Shown: in pieces, positions 51,931 to 59,995 of the stretch | How the letters are laid out: each line of letters starts with the position of its first letter | Position numbering within the stretch: the first letter of the stretch is position 1 | From: an uncultured Streptomyces sp. | GTDB lineage: Bacteria; Actinomycetota; Actinomycetes; Streptomycetales; Streptomycetaceae | Assembly: GCF_947488945.1 (NCBI RefSeq) | Contig: NZ_CANLBS010000023.1 | Coordinates: 1-64,000 of the forward strand | Direction: 5' to 3' | Length of the DNA: 64,000 nt | Position numbers and translations under genes: made by a program | Notes under the pieces: generated by a model | The model's input: only the letters and a program-made list of their open reading frames with translations | Database searches by the model: none | Told to the model about the DNA's origin: nothing

Positions 51931-52752
51931 TCAGCCGGAGTCGGCGGTGATCACCAGCCGGTCGGAGACGGCCTCGTACCCGATGCGCCGGTAGACGCCG
52001 TTGCTCGTGGGGTTGGCGAGGTCCGTGAAGAGCAGCACCTCCCGTGCCCCCTCCTCCCGTGCCGCCGCGCTGACCCTGGCCGTCACCGCCGCCGCGTACC
52101 CCCGGCCCCGGTGCTCCGGCGGGGTGTAGACGGTGGTGACCCGGACCATGCCCGCGAGCCGGGGCGAGAGGCCGGCGAGCGACACCGGCTCGCCGTCGAC
52201 CTCCCACAGCGTGAGCCCGCCGCGCGAGACGCGTTCGTCCACGTTGGTCCTGGCCCGGCCCGCCGGCTGCCCGATCTCCTGGCCGAACGCATGGATCCAG
52301 TCGACGAGCAGGTCCCGGTCGGCGAGCGTGGCCACCCTGCCCCGCCCGGCGGGCGGCGGGGTGGGCGGCACCAGTGTCCCGAGCCGGTAGAGCCGCAGCT
52401 CTTCCTCCACGCGATGGCGGGGCCACCGGGCGGTGAAGACCGTGGCCGTCCCACGGTCGGCGTTGACGCCCGGCAGCGCGAGGGCGTCGAGCAGTGCGAC
52501 GGCCGCCTCGGGGGCCGACGCGCCGAGGATCGGCGGGAACGGCGGCGTCTGCACCAGGGTCCCGGCGACCTCGCCGTCCGGCGCACACCACCAGCCGAGC
52601 AACGGCGGCTCCGTGCCGTAGGCGCCCGGCCCGGTGTCGCGGAGCTTGGCGGTGACGGTCAGCAGCAGTGTGTTCTCGGCGGGCCGGGCGGCCAGGGCCG
52701 CTCCGGCCGCGTCGAGGAAGACGGTGACGTCCTCGGTGAAGGTCCAGGTCAT
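51931..52752 (-). CDS. GNAT-family N-acetyltransferase
   Basis: A 273-residue protein with a C-terminal GNAT domain: VYTPPEHRGRGYAAAVTARVS holds the acetyl-CoA motif A and FTDLANPTSNGVYRRIGYEAV the motif B ending. The N-terminal half resembles a second, degenerate GNAT fold, as is common for larger members. The ATG overlaps the stop of the upstream ATPase gene (ATGA), so the two are coupled. Substrate unknown. Confidence 0.88.
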   Translation of the reverse strand: MTWTFTEDVTVFLDAAGAALAARPAENTLLLTVTAKLRDTGPGAYGTEPPLLGWWCAPDGEVAGTLVQTPPFPPILGASAPEAAVALLDALALPGVNADRGTATVFTARWPRHRVEEELRLYRLGTLVPPTPPPAGRGRVATLADRDLLVDWIHAFGQEIGQPAGRARTNVDERVSRGGLTLWEVDGEPVSLAGLSPRLAGMVRVTTVYTPPEHRGRGYAAAVTARVSAAAREEGAREVLLFTDLANPTSNGVYRRIGYEAVSDRLVITADSG

Positions 52753-53303
52753 GTCTCATCGTGCCGGGCCGGCTGCCCCGCGGGCACCCGCTTTTCGGGC
52801 GCGGGGGCGAGACCGGGAGCGGGCCGGTACGGGAGATCGAGTTCCGCCCGGACCGTCTTGCCGGGCCCGCCGTGCGGTGCGCGGTCGAGCACGGCCCATC
52901 GGTCGGCCAGCGCCTCCACGATCCGCAGCCCGCGACCGCCGTCCGCTTCGGCGTCAACCGGCTGTGCGGCGAGATCGCCGGGTCCGGGCGGCAGCCGCTC
53001 CCCCTTCGTGTCGGTCACCTCGATCCGCACCACGCCGAACGGCCGCTCGTCGCCGGGTACGTACGTGAGCCGCAGCTCGAAGTCCCGCCCCGGCACCCGG
53101 CCGTGGGTGACCGCGTTGGCCGCCAGTTCGGCGACGATCAGGGCCGCCGACTCCGAAGCGTCACTGCGGTAGAGGACGCCCCAGTCGTTCAGCTCGTGCA
53201 AGGCGAGGTGGCGGGCGAGCCGGGCGCCGCGTGGCGTCGAACTGAAGCGCTGAACGAACACAGGTACGAGCGCTGCCACTTGGCCGGGCAAGAGTGTTTC
53301 CAT
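52749..53303 (-). CDS. HATPase_c_2 ATP-binding protein (anti-sigma-like)
   Basis: A 184-residue GHKL ATPase of the anti-sigma factor/serine kinase type found widely in Streptomyces. The N-box is IVAELAANAVTHG, followed by VRIEVTDTKG and the G2 GGRGLRIVEALADRWAV. A Pro/Ala tail ends the protein. ATG 53303 is preferred; a longer in-frame start at 53399 lacks support. It is divergent from the XRE-DUF5753 gene across 159 bases, the arrangement seen in WhiJ/AbaA-like clusters. It may phosphorylate or sequester a partner, possibly through the XRE system; this is inference. Confidence 0.88.
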   Translation of the reverse strand: METLLPGQVAALVPVFVQRFSSTPRGARLARHLALHELNDWGVLYRSDASESAALIVAELAANAVTHGRVPGRDFELRLTYVPGDERPFGVVRIEVTDTKGERLPPGPGDLAAQPVDAEADGGRGLRIVEALADRWAVLDRAPHGGPGKTVRAELDLPYRPAPGLAPAPEKRVPAGQPARHDET

Positions 53304-53462
53304 GCGGCCACGTTGGCCCGCGCGCGACGCCCCTGGCCAGATCACCGACCCGTACGCTGTGTCAGCGTACGGGTGCCGGGGGTGGACGGCCCGCATCACC
53401 GTCCGTGACCATGGTCGGGCTGCCGATCAGGCGGTGTTCAGGCGCGCGGGAGGTGGCCGTAC

Positions 53463-54323
53463 ATGACGGACGGCACGGTGGGAACGACAGGGGCCGGGGG
53501 CGGCGGGGAGCCGGAATCCGCAGACAGCCTCAAGGTGTTCGGCGAGGTGGTGAAGGTGTTCCGCAAACGTGCTGGGCTCACCCAGGAACAACTGGCCCCG
53601 AGCGTGCGGTATTCGGTCCCGACCATCGCCTCCATCGAGCAGGGCCGCCGGTTCCCGCCTCCTGCCTTCATCGACCGGGCCGAGGAGGTATTGGACGCGT
53701 TCGGAACCATTCGAGCGGCTGCCAAACACCTGGGGCGTAGGCCTGGACTGGCCAACTGGTTCCGCCAACTTGCGCAGTTGGAGACCGAGGCGATCACGAT
53801 GTACACGTACGAGTGCCGGACGGTACCCGGCCTCCTACAGACGGCCGCCTACACCCGCGCCCTCGGCTACAGCGTTCCACCGCTGCCCTCTGCGGAACTG
53901 ATCGAGCAACGCGTGGCGAATCGCATGGCGAGGGCCGAGCTGCTCTCCGTCCAGCGTGTACCGGCCGCCGACTTCAGCTTCATCATGGAGCAGGCCGTGC
54001 TGGAGCGGCGCACCGGCGGGGAGGAGACCACTCGGGAACTGCTGGACCATGTAGTGCGGGTGGTCGATGAACATCCCAATGTGGAGTTGCAGATCATGCC
54101 CCTGCGGCAGCCCGTGCACTCCGGAATCGACGGCCCTTTCCAATTGCTGGAGATGCCGGACCACCGATGGTTCTCCTACACCGAGAATCAGAATACCGGC
54201 CATCTCGATGCGGCCCCGAAGACCATCAGCTACCTTCAGCAGCGCTATGCCAGGATGCGCTCGCAGGCTCTCACTTCGGCAGACTCCCTGGCCCTGCTCA
54301 AACACATGCGAGGAGCGCTATGA
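53463..54323 (+). CDS. XRE-family regulator with DUF5753 (WhiJ-like)
   Basis: A 286-residue regulator. An N-terminal Xre helix-turn-helix (about 25-85: VVKVFRKRAGLTQEQLAPSV, YSVPTIASIEQGRRFPPPAF) is followed by a DUF5753 sensor domain (about 100-280: YECRTVPGLLQTAAYTRAL, LERRTGGEETTRELLDHVV, IMPLRQPVHSGIDGPFQLLE, GHLDAAPKTISYLQQRYARM). Streptomycetes have dozens of these, each next to a DUF397 gene, and WhiJ is the known developmental example. ATG 53463 begins the frame; no strong ribosome site. The stop overlaps the DUF397 ATG. The locus looks slightly lower in GC than neighbours. Confidence 0.93.
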   Translation: MTDGTVGTTGAGGGGEPESADSLKVFGEVVKVFRKRAGLTQEQLAPSVRYSVPTIASIEQGRRFPPPAFIDRAEEVLDAFGTIRAAAKHLGRRPGLANWFRQLAQLETEAITMYTYECRTVPGLLQTAAYTRALGYSVPPLPSAELIEQRVANRMARAELLSVQRVPAADFSFIMEQAVLERRTGGEETTRELLDHVVRVVDEHPNVELQIMPLRQPVHSGIDGPFQLLEMPDHRWFSYTENQNTGHLDAAPKTISYLQQRYARMRSQALTSADSLALLKHMRGAL

Positions 54324-54565
54324 ACATCCCACAGCTGTCCTGGTTCAAGAGCAGCCGCAGCGGCGGTGAAGGCGACTCCTGCGTCGAGGTCGCCCTGTCC
54401 TGGCACAAGTCCACCTACAGCGGCTCGCAGGGCGACTCCTGCGTCGAGGTCGCCGCCTGCCCCGCCGCCGTGCACGTCCGGGACTCGAAGGTGGACGAGG
54501 GGCCGCAGTTGGCTTTCGCACCCGGCGCCTGGTCGCACTTCATCGGGTACGCCGCGCGAGGCTGA
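54320..54565 (+). CDS. DUF397 protein with duplicated N-terminal motif
   Basis: An 81-residue DUF397 protein coupled to the XRE gene (ATGA overlap; GAGGAG site). DUF397 proteins act with the XRE/DUF5753 partner in a manner sometimes compared with toxin-antitoxin pairs. The usual single WxKSSxSG...GDSCVEVA motif occurs twice: LSWFKSSRSGGEGDSCVEVA then LSWHKSTYSGSQGDSCVEVA, after which the normal AACPAAVHVRDSKV and the C-terminal AWSHFIGYAARG follow. Typical members are about 60 residues, so 20 extra residues come from an in-frame duplication. Confidence 0.93.
   Translation: MNIPQLSWFKSSRSGGEGDSCVEVALSWHKSTYSGSQGDSCVEVAACPAAVHVRDSKVDEGPQLAFAPGAWSHFIGYAARG
54335..54454 (+). repeat. 60-bp in-frame tandem duplication
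   Basis: Two consecutive 60-base units (54335-54394 and 54395-54454) start with CTGTCCTGG and share an exact 24-base block at 54371-54394 and 54431-54454. The first 36 bases have diverged. It lies wholly in the DUF397 gene and keeps the frame, which explains its extra length. Confidence 0.92.
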
Positions 54566-54594
54566 GCCCCGGCCCGCACCGCCCCCCGGGCACC

Positions 54595-54631
54595 CCCGCG
54601 GCCCGGGACCTCATCGGTCCCGGGCCGCGGG
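54595..54631. terminator. Bidirectional terminator
   Basis: A 16-bp perfect stem (54595-54610 with 54616-54631) and a five-base TCATC loop between the convergent DUF397 and msrB genes. It lies 30 bases after the DUF397 stop and just beyond the msrB stop. No T-run. Confidence 0.85.
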
Positions 54632-54643
54632 TGCGGGTGGAGG

Positions 54644-55051
54644 TCAGGCGGCGTCCGGCGCCAGCTTCACCGAGATGGAGTTGATGCAGTACCGCTGGTC
54701 GGTCGGGGTGGGGTAGCCCTCGCCCTCGAAGACGTGGCCCAGGTGCGAGCCGCAGCGGGCGCAGCGCACCTCGGTGCGGACCATGCCGTGGCTGCGGTCC
54801 TGGATCAGCTCGACCGCGTCGGTGTCCTTCGGGTCGTAGAAGGACGGCCAGCCGCAGTGCGACTCGAACTTCGTGTCGGAGCGGAACAGCTCCGCGCCGC
54901 ACGCCCGGCAGGAGTAGACGCCGGCCGTCTTGGTGTCGGTGTACTCACCCACGAAGGCGGGCTCGGTGCCGGCCTGGCGCAGCACCGCGTACTCGGCAGG
55001 GGTGAGCTCCGCCCGCCACTGCTCGTCCGTCTTCTCGATCTCGTACGCCAC
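54644..55051 (-). CDS. msrB: Peptide-methionine (R)-S-oxide reductase
   Basis: A 135-residue MsrB that repairs methionine-R-sulfoxide in proteins using thioredoxin. The zinc-binding pairs CRAC (in SCRACGAEL) and CARC (in RCARCGSHLGHVF) are present, as are FESHCGWPSFYDP and the catalytic Cys in QRYCINSISV. GTG 55051 follows AGGGAG at nine bases. It lies 13 bases after murC on the minus strand, so it should be co-transcribed. Confidence 0.96.
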   Translation of the reverse strand: MAYEIEKTDEQWRAELTPAEYAVLRQAGTEPAFVGEYTDTKTAGVYSCRACGAELFRSDTKFESHCGWPSFYDPKDTDAVELIQDRSHGMVRTEVRCARCGSHLGHVFEGEGYPTPTDQRYCINSISVKLAPDAA

Positions 55052-55064
55052 GGTGGGTCGCTCC

Positions 55065-56462
55065 CTACTTCGACAGGTGGTCCAGGATCTGCGGGCCGAG
55101 GTCGGTGACGTCGCCCGCTCCCATGGTGAGAACGAGATCACCGGCCTTCGCCATTCCCGCCACGGCCGCCGGGACGTCCGCCTGGTCGTGGACGGCGGTG
55201 ACGTCGGCGCCGGCCGCCTTCGCGGCGTCGATGATCAGGTCGCTGGTGACACCGGGGACCGGGTCCTCGCGGGCCGGGTAGATGTCCAGGACGACCGAGG
55301 CGTCGGCGAGTGCGAGGGCCTGGCCCATCTCGGTGCCGAGTTCCTGCGTACGGGAGAACAGGTGGGGCTGGAAGACGACGAGGATGCGCGACCCGGCCTC
55401 CGCGGCGCCGCGCATGGCCTCCAGGTCGGCGGTCATCTCGGTGGGGTGGTGCGCGTACGAGTCGATGACCTGGACCCCCGCCGCCTCGCCCTTGAGCTGG
55501 AGGCGGCGCTTGACCCCGGTGTACGTGCCGAGGGCGGAGGCGAGGTTGTGCGCGGGGATGCCGAGCGCGACGCCCGCCGCGAGGGCGGCGACGGCGTTCA
55601 GGGCGTAGTGGCGGCCGGGCACGGAGACGGTGAAGGTGAGGAACTTGCCGTTCAGCAGGACCGTGACCTCGCTGGTGAGGCCGCGCGGGGTGATCTTGTG
55701 CACCTTGACGTCGGCGTCGGCCGCCTCGCCGTAGGTGACGACGGTGGTGTCGCCGGCGGCGCGGACCCGGCGGGTCAGTTCGACCGCTCCGGACTGGTCG
55801 GCCGAGATCACCAGGGTGCCGCCGGGGACGATCTTGCCGGCGAACGTCTCGAAGGACGCGTAGATCTCGTCCATCGAGGCGTAGTTGGCGTGGTGGTCCA
55901 GCTCGACGTTGAGGACGATCGCGACCTCGGGGTCGTACTTCTGGAAGCTGCGGTCGCTCTCGTCGGCCTCCGCCACGAAGAGGTCGCCGTCGCCGTGCGT
56001 CGCGTTGGTGCCGGGGCCCTCCAGGTCGCCGCCGATCGCGTACGACGGGTCGAGGGAGAGCGAGGACAGGGCGACGGCCAGCATCGACGTGGTGGTGGTC
56101 TTGCCGTGGGTGCCGGCCACCGCGATGGCGCGGGTACCGGTCATCAGGGAGGCCAGCGCGTCGGAGCGGTGCACGACCGGAACGGCCAGTTCGGCGGCGC
56201 GCACCAGCTCGGGGTTGTCGGCGCGGATGGCGCTGGAGACGACCACGCAGCTCGCGTCGTCCGCCAGGTGGGCGGCGGCGTGGCCGATGTGGACCGTCGC
56301 CCCCAGGGCGCGCAGGGCCTCGGCGGTGGGCGACTCCTTGGAGTCGCTGCCCGCCACCTTCGCCCCGCGCAGCGCGAGGATCTTCGCGATGCCCGACATT
56401 CCGGCTCCGCCGATGCCGATGAAGTGCGGCCGTTCCATGGCGGCAGGAATACCGGGTGCCAT
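55065..56462 (-). CDS. murC: UDP-N-acetylmuramate--L-alanine ligase
   Basis: A 465-residue Mur ligase that adds L-Ala to UDP-MurNAc in peptidoglycan synthesis. HFIGIGGAGMSGIA is the MurC-type nucleotide-binding start, AGTHGKTTTTSM the ATP P-loop, NVELDHHANY the metal region and SYAHHPTEMTADL the C-terminal domain motif. ATG 56462 has GGGAGA eight bases upstream; an ATG ten codons later starts MERPHFIG. It sits away from the dcw cluster, with msrB downstream and an unknown gene upstream, as in some other streptomycetes. Confidence 0.97.
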   Translation of the reverse strand: MAPGIPAAMERPHFIGIGGAGMSGIAKILALRGAKVAGSDSKESPTAEALRALGATVHIGHAAAHLADDASCVVVSSAIRADNPELVRAAELAVPVVHRSDALASLMTGTRAIAVAGTHGKTTTTSMLAVALSSLSLDPSYAIGGDLEGPGTNATHGDGDLFVAEADESDRSFQKYDPEVAIVLNVELDHHANYASMDEIYASFETFAGKIVPGGTLVISADQSGAVELTRRVRAAGDTTVVTYGEAADADVKVHKITPRGLTSEVTVLLNGKFLTFTVSVPGRHYALNAVAALAAGVALGIPAHNLASALGTYTGVKRRLQLKGEAAGVQVIDSYAHHPTEMTADLEAMRGAAEAGSRILVVFQPHLFSRTQELGTEMGQALALADASVVLDIYPAREDPVPGVTSDLIIDAAKAAGADVTAVHDQADVPAAVAGMAKAGDLVLTMGAGDVTDLGPQILDHLSK

Positions 56463-56503
56463 GCGCGTGTCTCCCAAGGTCGATCGAGGTACGGCCCCCA
56501 AGC

Positions 56504-56974
56504 CTATTCGCTGTGCGCGAAGAGCTTGAGCACCGGTACGCCGACCTTGTGGCGCGCCCGGGAGGCCCAGTCGCGGTGGAAGAACTCCTCGACGTAGTGC
56601 GGGGCGGTCATCACGATCACCTCGTCCGCGCCGGAGTCGTCCACCACGGTCTTCAACTTGTCGAGGGGATGTTCCTCGACGACCTCGCCGACCGCCTCGG
56701 AGCCCGCGGCGCGCAGGGCGCGCAGCGAGTACTCCAGGGACACGGCGGCGGTCTCGCGGGCCTCGTCGCCCTCGGGGAGGTCGCCCTCGCGGACCGCTTC
56801 CTTGAGCTCCCCCATCGCCACGTCGTCGATCGCGCGCAGCAGGACGTCGGCCTGGTCGCCGCGCGGCTGCATGAGGACGATGAACGAGATCTGCTCCTCG
56901 CCGTGGAGGGTCGTGACGAAGTCCACGTCCTCGGGGCTGAGGGGCTTCTCGATCATCAAAACGCTTCTGAACAC
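56504..56974 (-). CDS. Conserved hypothetical protein upstream of murC
   Basis: A 156-residue protein, often labelled indole-3-glycerol-phosphate synthase in streptomycetes although it lacks that enzyme's barrel and length. It reads FRSVLMIEKPLSPEDVDFV, ISFIVLMQPRGDQADVLLRAIDD, LKTVVDDSGADEVIVMTAPHYVEEFF and ends ARHKVGVPVLKLFAHSE, a Rossmann/universal-stress-like pattern. GTG 56974 is chosen because GGAAGGG lies eight bases upstream; ATG 56956 is an alternative. It precedes murC by 41 bases on the same strand. Function unknown. Confidence 0.85.
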   Translation of the reverse strand: MFRSVLMIEKPLSPEDVDFVTTLHGEEQISFIVLMQPRGDQADVLLRAIDDVAMGELKEAVREGDLPEGDEARETAAVSLEYSLRALRAAGSEAVGEVVEEHPLDKLKTVVDDSGADEVIVMTAPHYVEEFFHRDWASRARHKVGVPVLKLFAHSE

Positions 56975-57157
56975 GACAGGCGCCCTTCCGCTTCAATCCG
57001 TACGGCCCGGTGAGGGCCGCCGCTTACGGCCGGTGGGGCCGCTGCTGAAACCATCCTTCCCCGTGATCGCACGAGGACTACAGCATTCATAGTGCCCAGC
57101 CCGGAGCGAAGCGGAACGAGGAATTCCGATTCTCGTGCCGATCCGGCGGGCACCGGG

Positions 57158-57961
57158 TCAGGACCGGATCCGCCGGTACCGGGTGAAGAGGAAGCCCTCC
57201 TCCTCCAGCAGCGACGCCAGGGCGAACCGTTCCGGCACCGCGACCGGCGGGCCGCCGGCGATCCGCTGGGCGTCGCCGGCCGTCAGCAGCGGCGCGACGG
57301 TCAGGCACAGCTCGTCCAGCACCCCGGCGGCGACGAACTGGCCGAGCAGCCTCGGTCCGCCCTCGGTGAGCTGCCGGTCCAGGCCGCGCGCGGCCAGTTC
57401 GGCGACGGCCCGCGCGGGGTCCACCCGGGTCCCCTCGCCCGCGACGACCACCTCCACGCCCGCCTCCCGTGCCGCCCGCAGCCGGTCGGCCGGGGCGTCC
57501 GCACCGGTCAGCACCAGGGTGGGGACCAGCGGGGCGGCGTACAGCGGGAGCGAGAAGTCCAGGTCCAGGCTGCCGCTCACCACGGCGATCGCGGGGGCGG
57601 GCCCCTGTCTGGCGGCCTCGCGGCGGGCGGCGAAGACGTCCCGCGCCCGCGCGGGCCGGTACCCCTCGGACCGTACGGTCTCGGCCCCGGCGATCACCAC
57701 GTCCGCGAGGCCGCGCAGGGTGCCGAAGATCCGCATGTCCGAGGCGCAGGAGATGCCCTGCGAGCGGCCGTCGTGCTGGGCGGCCCCGTCGAGCGTGGAG
57801 ACCATGTTGGCGCGCAGCCAGGAGCCGCCGGAGGCGGGGTAGGCGTACGCGTCGGCCAGCTCGTCGACCGTCCACTCGCGGTCGTCCTGGCCGGTGGGAG
57901 CGTTGTCGGCGGCCCGGCCGGTCGCGGATGTCGGGTGCGTCACAGGGAACAGGCTTCGCAT
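57158..57961 (-). CDS. RibD C-terminal-like (pyrimidine reductase family) protein
   Basis: A 267-residue protein of the RibD-C/dihydrofolate reductase-like fold: WLRANMVSTLDGAAQHDGRS, FGTLRGLADVVIAGAETVRSE, LTEGGPRLLGQFVAAGVLDELCLT. RibD-C enzymes reduce a riboflavin precursor with NADPH. Free-standing relatives in actinobacteria have unknown substrates, so a direct role in riboflavin synthesis is not shown and no other rib gene is nearby. ATG 57961 has no Shine-Dalgarno. It diverges from the ZapE-like gene across 37 bases. Confidence 0.88.
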   Translation of the reverse strand: MRSLFPVTHPTSATGRAADNAPTGQDDREWTVDELADAYAYPASGGSWLRANMVSTLDGAAQHDGRSQGISCASDMRIFGTLRGLADVVIAGAETVRSEGYRPARARDVFAARREAARQGPAPAIAVVSGSLDLDFSLPLYAAPLVPTLVLTGADAPADRLRAAREAGVEVVVAGEGTRVDPARAVAELAARGLDRQLTEGGPRLLGQFVAAGVLDELCLTVAPLLTAGDAQRIAGGPPVAVPERFALASLLEEEGFLFTRYRRIRS

Positions 57962-57984
57962 GCCGTGCAGTCTGGCACGGCCCG

Positions 57985-57990
57985 TAGAGT
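57985..57990 (+). promoter_or_regulatory. -10 element for leaderless ZapE-like gene
   Basis: TAGAGT ends nine bases before the first base of GTG 57999, which would place the transcription start at or next to the start codon. No -35 of clear quality precedes it. The whole divergent spacer with the RibD-like gene is only 37 bases, so both promoters must overlap coding sequence. Confidence 0.5.
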
Positions 57991-57998
57991 GGACGGTT

Positions 57999-59093
57999 GT
58001 GTCGTCCTCCACCTCCGCTCCGGGGCCGGGCCCCGTCTCCGAAGCGTCCCCGCTGTCCCTGTGCGCCCGCGAGCCGCACGTCCCCGCCGACCGCCTGGTC
58101 GCCGAGATGGTGCCGCCGCCGCGCTTCGACTCCGTACGGTTCGATACGTACGTCCCCGACCCGAACCAGCCGAGCCAGAGCGAAGCCGTCACGGTGCTCT
58201 CCGGCTTCGCGGCCGGCCTCGGCGGGGCGCACGCCTCGGGGGCCGGCAAGCGCAAGTGGTTCGGCAGGAAGACGGAACCGGCGTCCTCCGGGCCGCGCGG
58301 TGTGTACCTCGACGGCGGCTACGGCGTCGGCAAAACCCACCTGCTGGCCTCCCTCTGGCACGCCACCCCGGCGAGGCCCGAGCTGAAGGCGTTCGGGACG
58401 TTCGTCGAGCTGACCAACCTGGTCGGCGCGCTGGGTTTCCAGCAGACCGTGAAGACGCTGAGCGGCCACCGCCTGCTCTGCATCGACGAGTTCGAGCTGG
58501 ACGACCCGGGCGACACCGTGCTGGTGTCCTCGCTGCTCAGTCGGCTGGTGGAGGCGGGCGTGGCGCTGGCGGCGACCTCCAACACCCTCCCCGGCAAGCT
58601 CGGCGAAGGCCGCTTCGCCGCCGCGGACTTCCTCCGGGAGATCCAGGGCCTGTCCGCGCACTTCCGGCCGCTGCGGATCGACGGCGAGGACTACCGCCAC
58701 CGGGGCCTGCCGGACGCCCCGCCGCCCTACTCCGACGAGCAGGTGACGCGGGCCGCGTACGCCACCGCCGGTGCGTCCCTGGACGACTTCCCCGCGCTCC
58801 TCGACCACTTGGCGCGGGTGCACCCCAGCCGCTACGGGGCGTTGACCGACGACGTGCGGGCGGTCTGCCTGACGGACGTGCGCCCGGTGCCCGACCAGTC
58901 CACCGCGCTGCGGCTGGTGGTGCTGGCCGACCGGCTGTACGACCGGGAGGTCCCGGTGCTCGCCTCGGGCATGCCGTTCGACCGGCTGTTCAGTGAGGAG
59001 ATGCTGAACGGGGGGTACCGCAAGAAGTACTTCCGGGCCATCTCGCGGCTCACCGCCCTGGCGCGTGACGCGAAGGACTTGGTGGAGCAGTAG
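57999..59093 (+). CDS. zapE: ZapE-like (AFG1) ATPase
   Basis: A 364-residue AAA-type ATPase of the ZapE/AFG1 family. Walker A is GGYGVGKTHLL near residue 109, Walker B LLCIDEFELDDPGD, then AATSNTLPGKLGEGRF, all family features; MPFDRLFSEEMLNGGYRKKYFRAISRL closes it. In E. coli ZapE acts on the division ring; in mitochondria AFG1 is a membrane-protein chaperone. The actinobacterial role is not established. GTG start with no leader is supported by the -10 placement. Confidence 0.9.
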   Translation: MSSSTSAPGPGPVSEASPLSLCAREPHVPADRLVAEMVPPPRFDSVRFDTYVPDPNQPSQSEAVTVLSGFAAGLGGAHASGAGKRKWFGRKTEPASSGPRGVYLDGGYGVGKTHLLASLWHATPARPELKAFGTFVELTNLVGALGFQQTVKTLSGHRLLCIDEFELDDPGDTVLVSSLLSRLVEAGVALAATSNTLPGKLGEGRFAAADFLREIQGLSAHFRPLRIDGEDYRHRGLPDAPPPYSDEQVTRAAYATAGASLDDFPALLDHLARVHPSRYGALTDDVRAVCLTDVRPVPDQSTALRLVVLADRLYDREVPVLASGMPFDRLFSEEMLNGGYRKKYFRAISRLTALARDAKDLVEQ

Positions 59094-59175
59094 GTTCGGG
59101 GGCGTACCACCACGGGGCGTCCCCGGACGGCCCGTACCTCCCGTGCGACAGCGCACACCGTTCGAAGGGATCAGC

Positions 59176-59601
59176 ATGGCTACCACGCGTCAGGCGCACA
59201 CCGTCTGGGAAGGCAACCTGGTCGAGGGCAAGGGTGTCGTCACCCTGGACTCGTCCGGCATCGGGGAGTACCCGGTCTCCTGGCCGTCGCGCGCCGAGCA
59301 GGCCAACGGCAAGACCAGCCCCGAGGAGCTCATCGCGGCCGCGCACTCCAGCTGCTTCTCGATGGCGCTCTCCAACGGTCTGGCGACGGCGGGCAACCCG
59401 CCCACCAAGCTGACCACGCAGGCCGAGGTCACCTTCCAGCCCGGCACCGGCATCACCGGCATCCACCTCACCGTCCAGGGCGAGGTGCCCGGTCTCGACG
59501 AGGCGGGCTTCGTCAAGGCCGCCGAGGACGCCAAGGCCAACTGCCCCGTCAGCCAGGCGCTTTCGGGCACCACCATCACGCTGACGGCCTCGCTGGCCTG
59601 A
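59176..59601 (+). CDS. OsmC-family peroxidase
   Basis: A 141-residue OsmC/Ohr-fold protein that reduces organic peroxides with two cysteines. AAHSSCFSMALSNGL and AKANCPVSQALSG carry the redox cysteines. TKLTTQAEVTFQPG and GIHLTVQGEVPGLDEAGF fit the OsmC rather than Ohr subgroup. ATG 59176 follows GAAGGGA. It is a single-gene unit ended by the hairpin at 59643-59684. Confidence 0.94.
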   Translation: MATTRQAHTVWEGNLVEGKGVVTLDSSGIGEYPVSWPSRAEQANGKTSPEELIAAAHSSCFSMALSNGLATAGNPPTKLTTQAEVTFQPGTGITGIHLTVQGEVPGLDEAGFVKAAEDAKANCPVSQALSGTTITLTASLA

Positions 59602-59642
59602 TCTTCGCCCGCCGCCCGGCCCCGTCGGGTCCGTGCGGGCAG

Positions 59643-59684
59643 GGGCCACCGCCCGTTCCGGGAGACCGGGACGGGCGGTGGCCC
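59643..59684 (+). terminator. Long hairpin with GAGA tetraloop after osmC
   Basis: A 14-bp perfect outer stem (59643-59656 with 59671-59684) continues through a wobble and four more pairs to a GAGA (GNRA-type) tetraloop at 59662-59665, and is followed by TT. It lies 42 bases after the OsmC stop. The remaining gap to 59995 has degenerate copies of a 'GGCGTTCCGGG' motif and the promoter of the permease gene, but no coding sequence. Confidence 0.85.
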
Positions 59685-59995
59685 TTCGGCGTTCCGGGGG
59701 ACCCGGACCGACAGTGGTCCCTCGGCGTTCCGGGGATCGTGGGGGGCGTGTTTCCTGCGGCGTTTCCGCTGTCCGGGGCCGCCGGGACCGACGGCCCGTC
59801 CGGGCGCGGGGCGGCGGCCACGCGGATGCGGGGCAGCCGATCCCGCGGGGCGGGACAACAGCCACGGGTGGCCGGAAAACGCCTCCGCACACCCGTTCGT
59901 GCCGTAACGCACGCGTAATCGCCCGGTCGCACGTCCTCAAAAAATGCCTGGCTCAATGCACTTCACCGCACCAGCCTGCAGCGAAGGGCACGACA

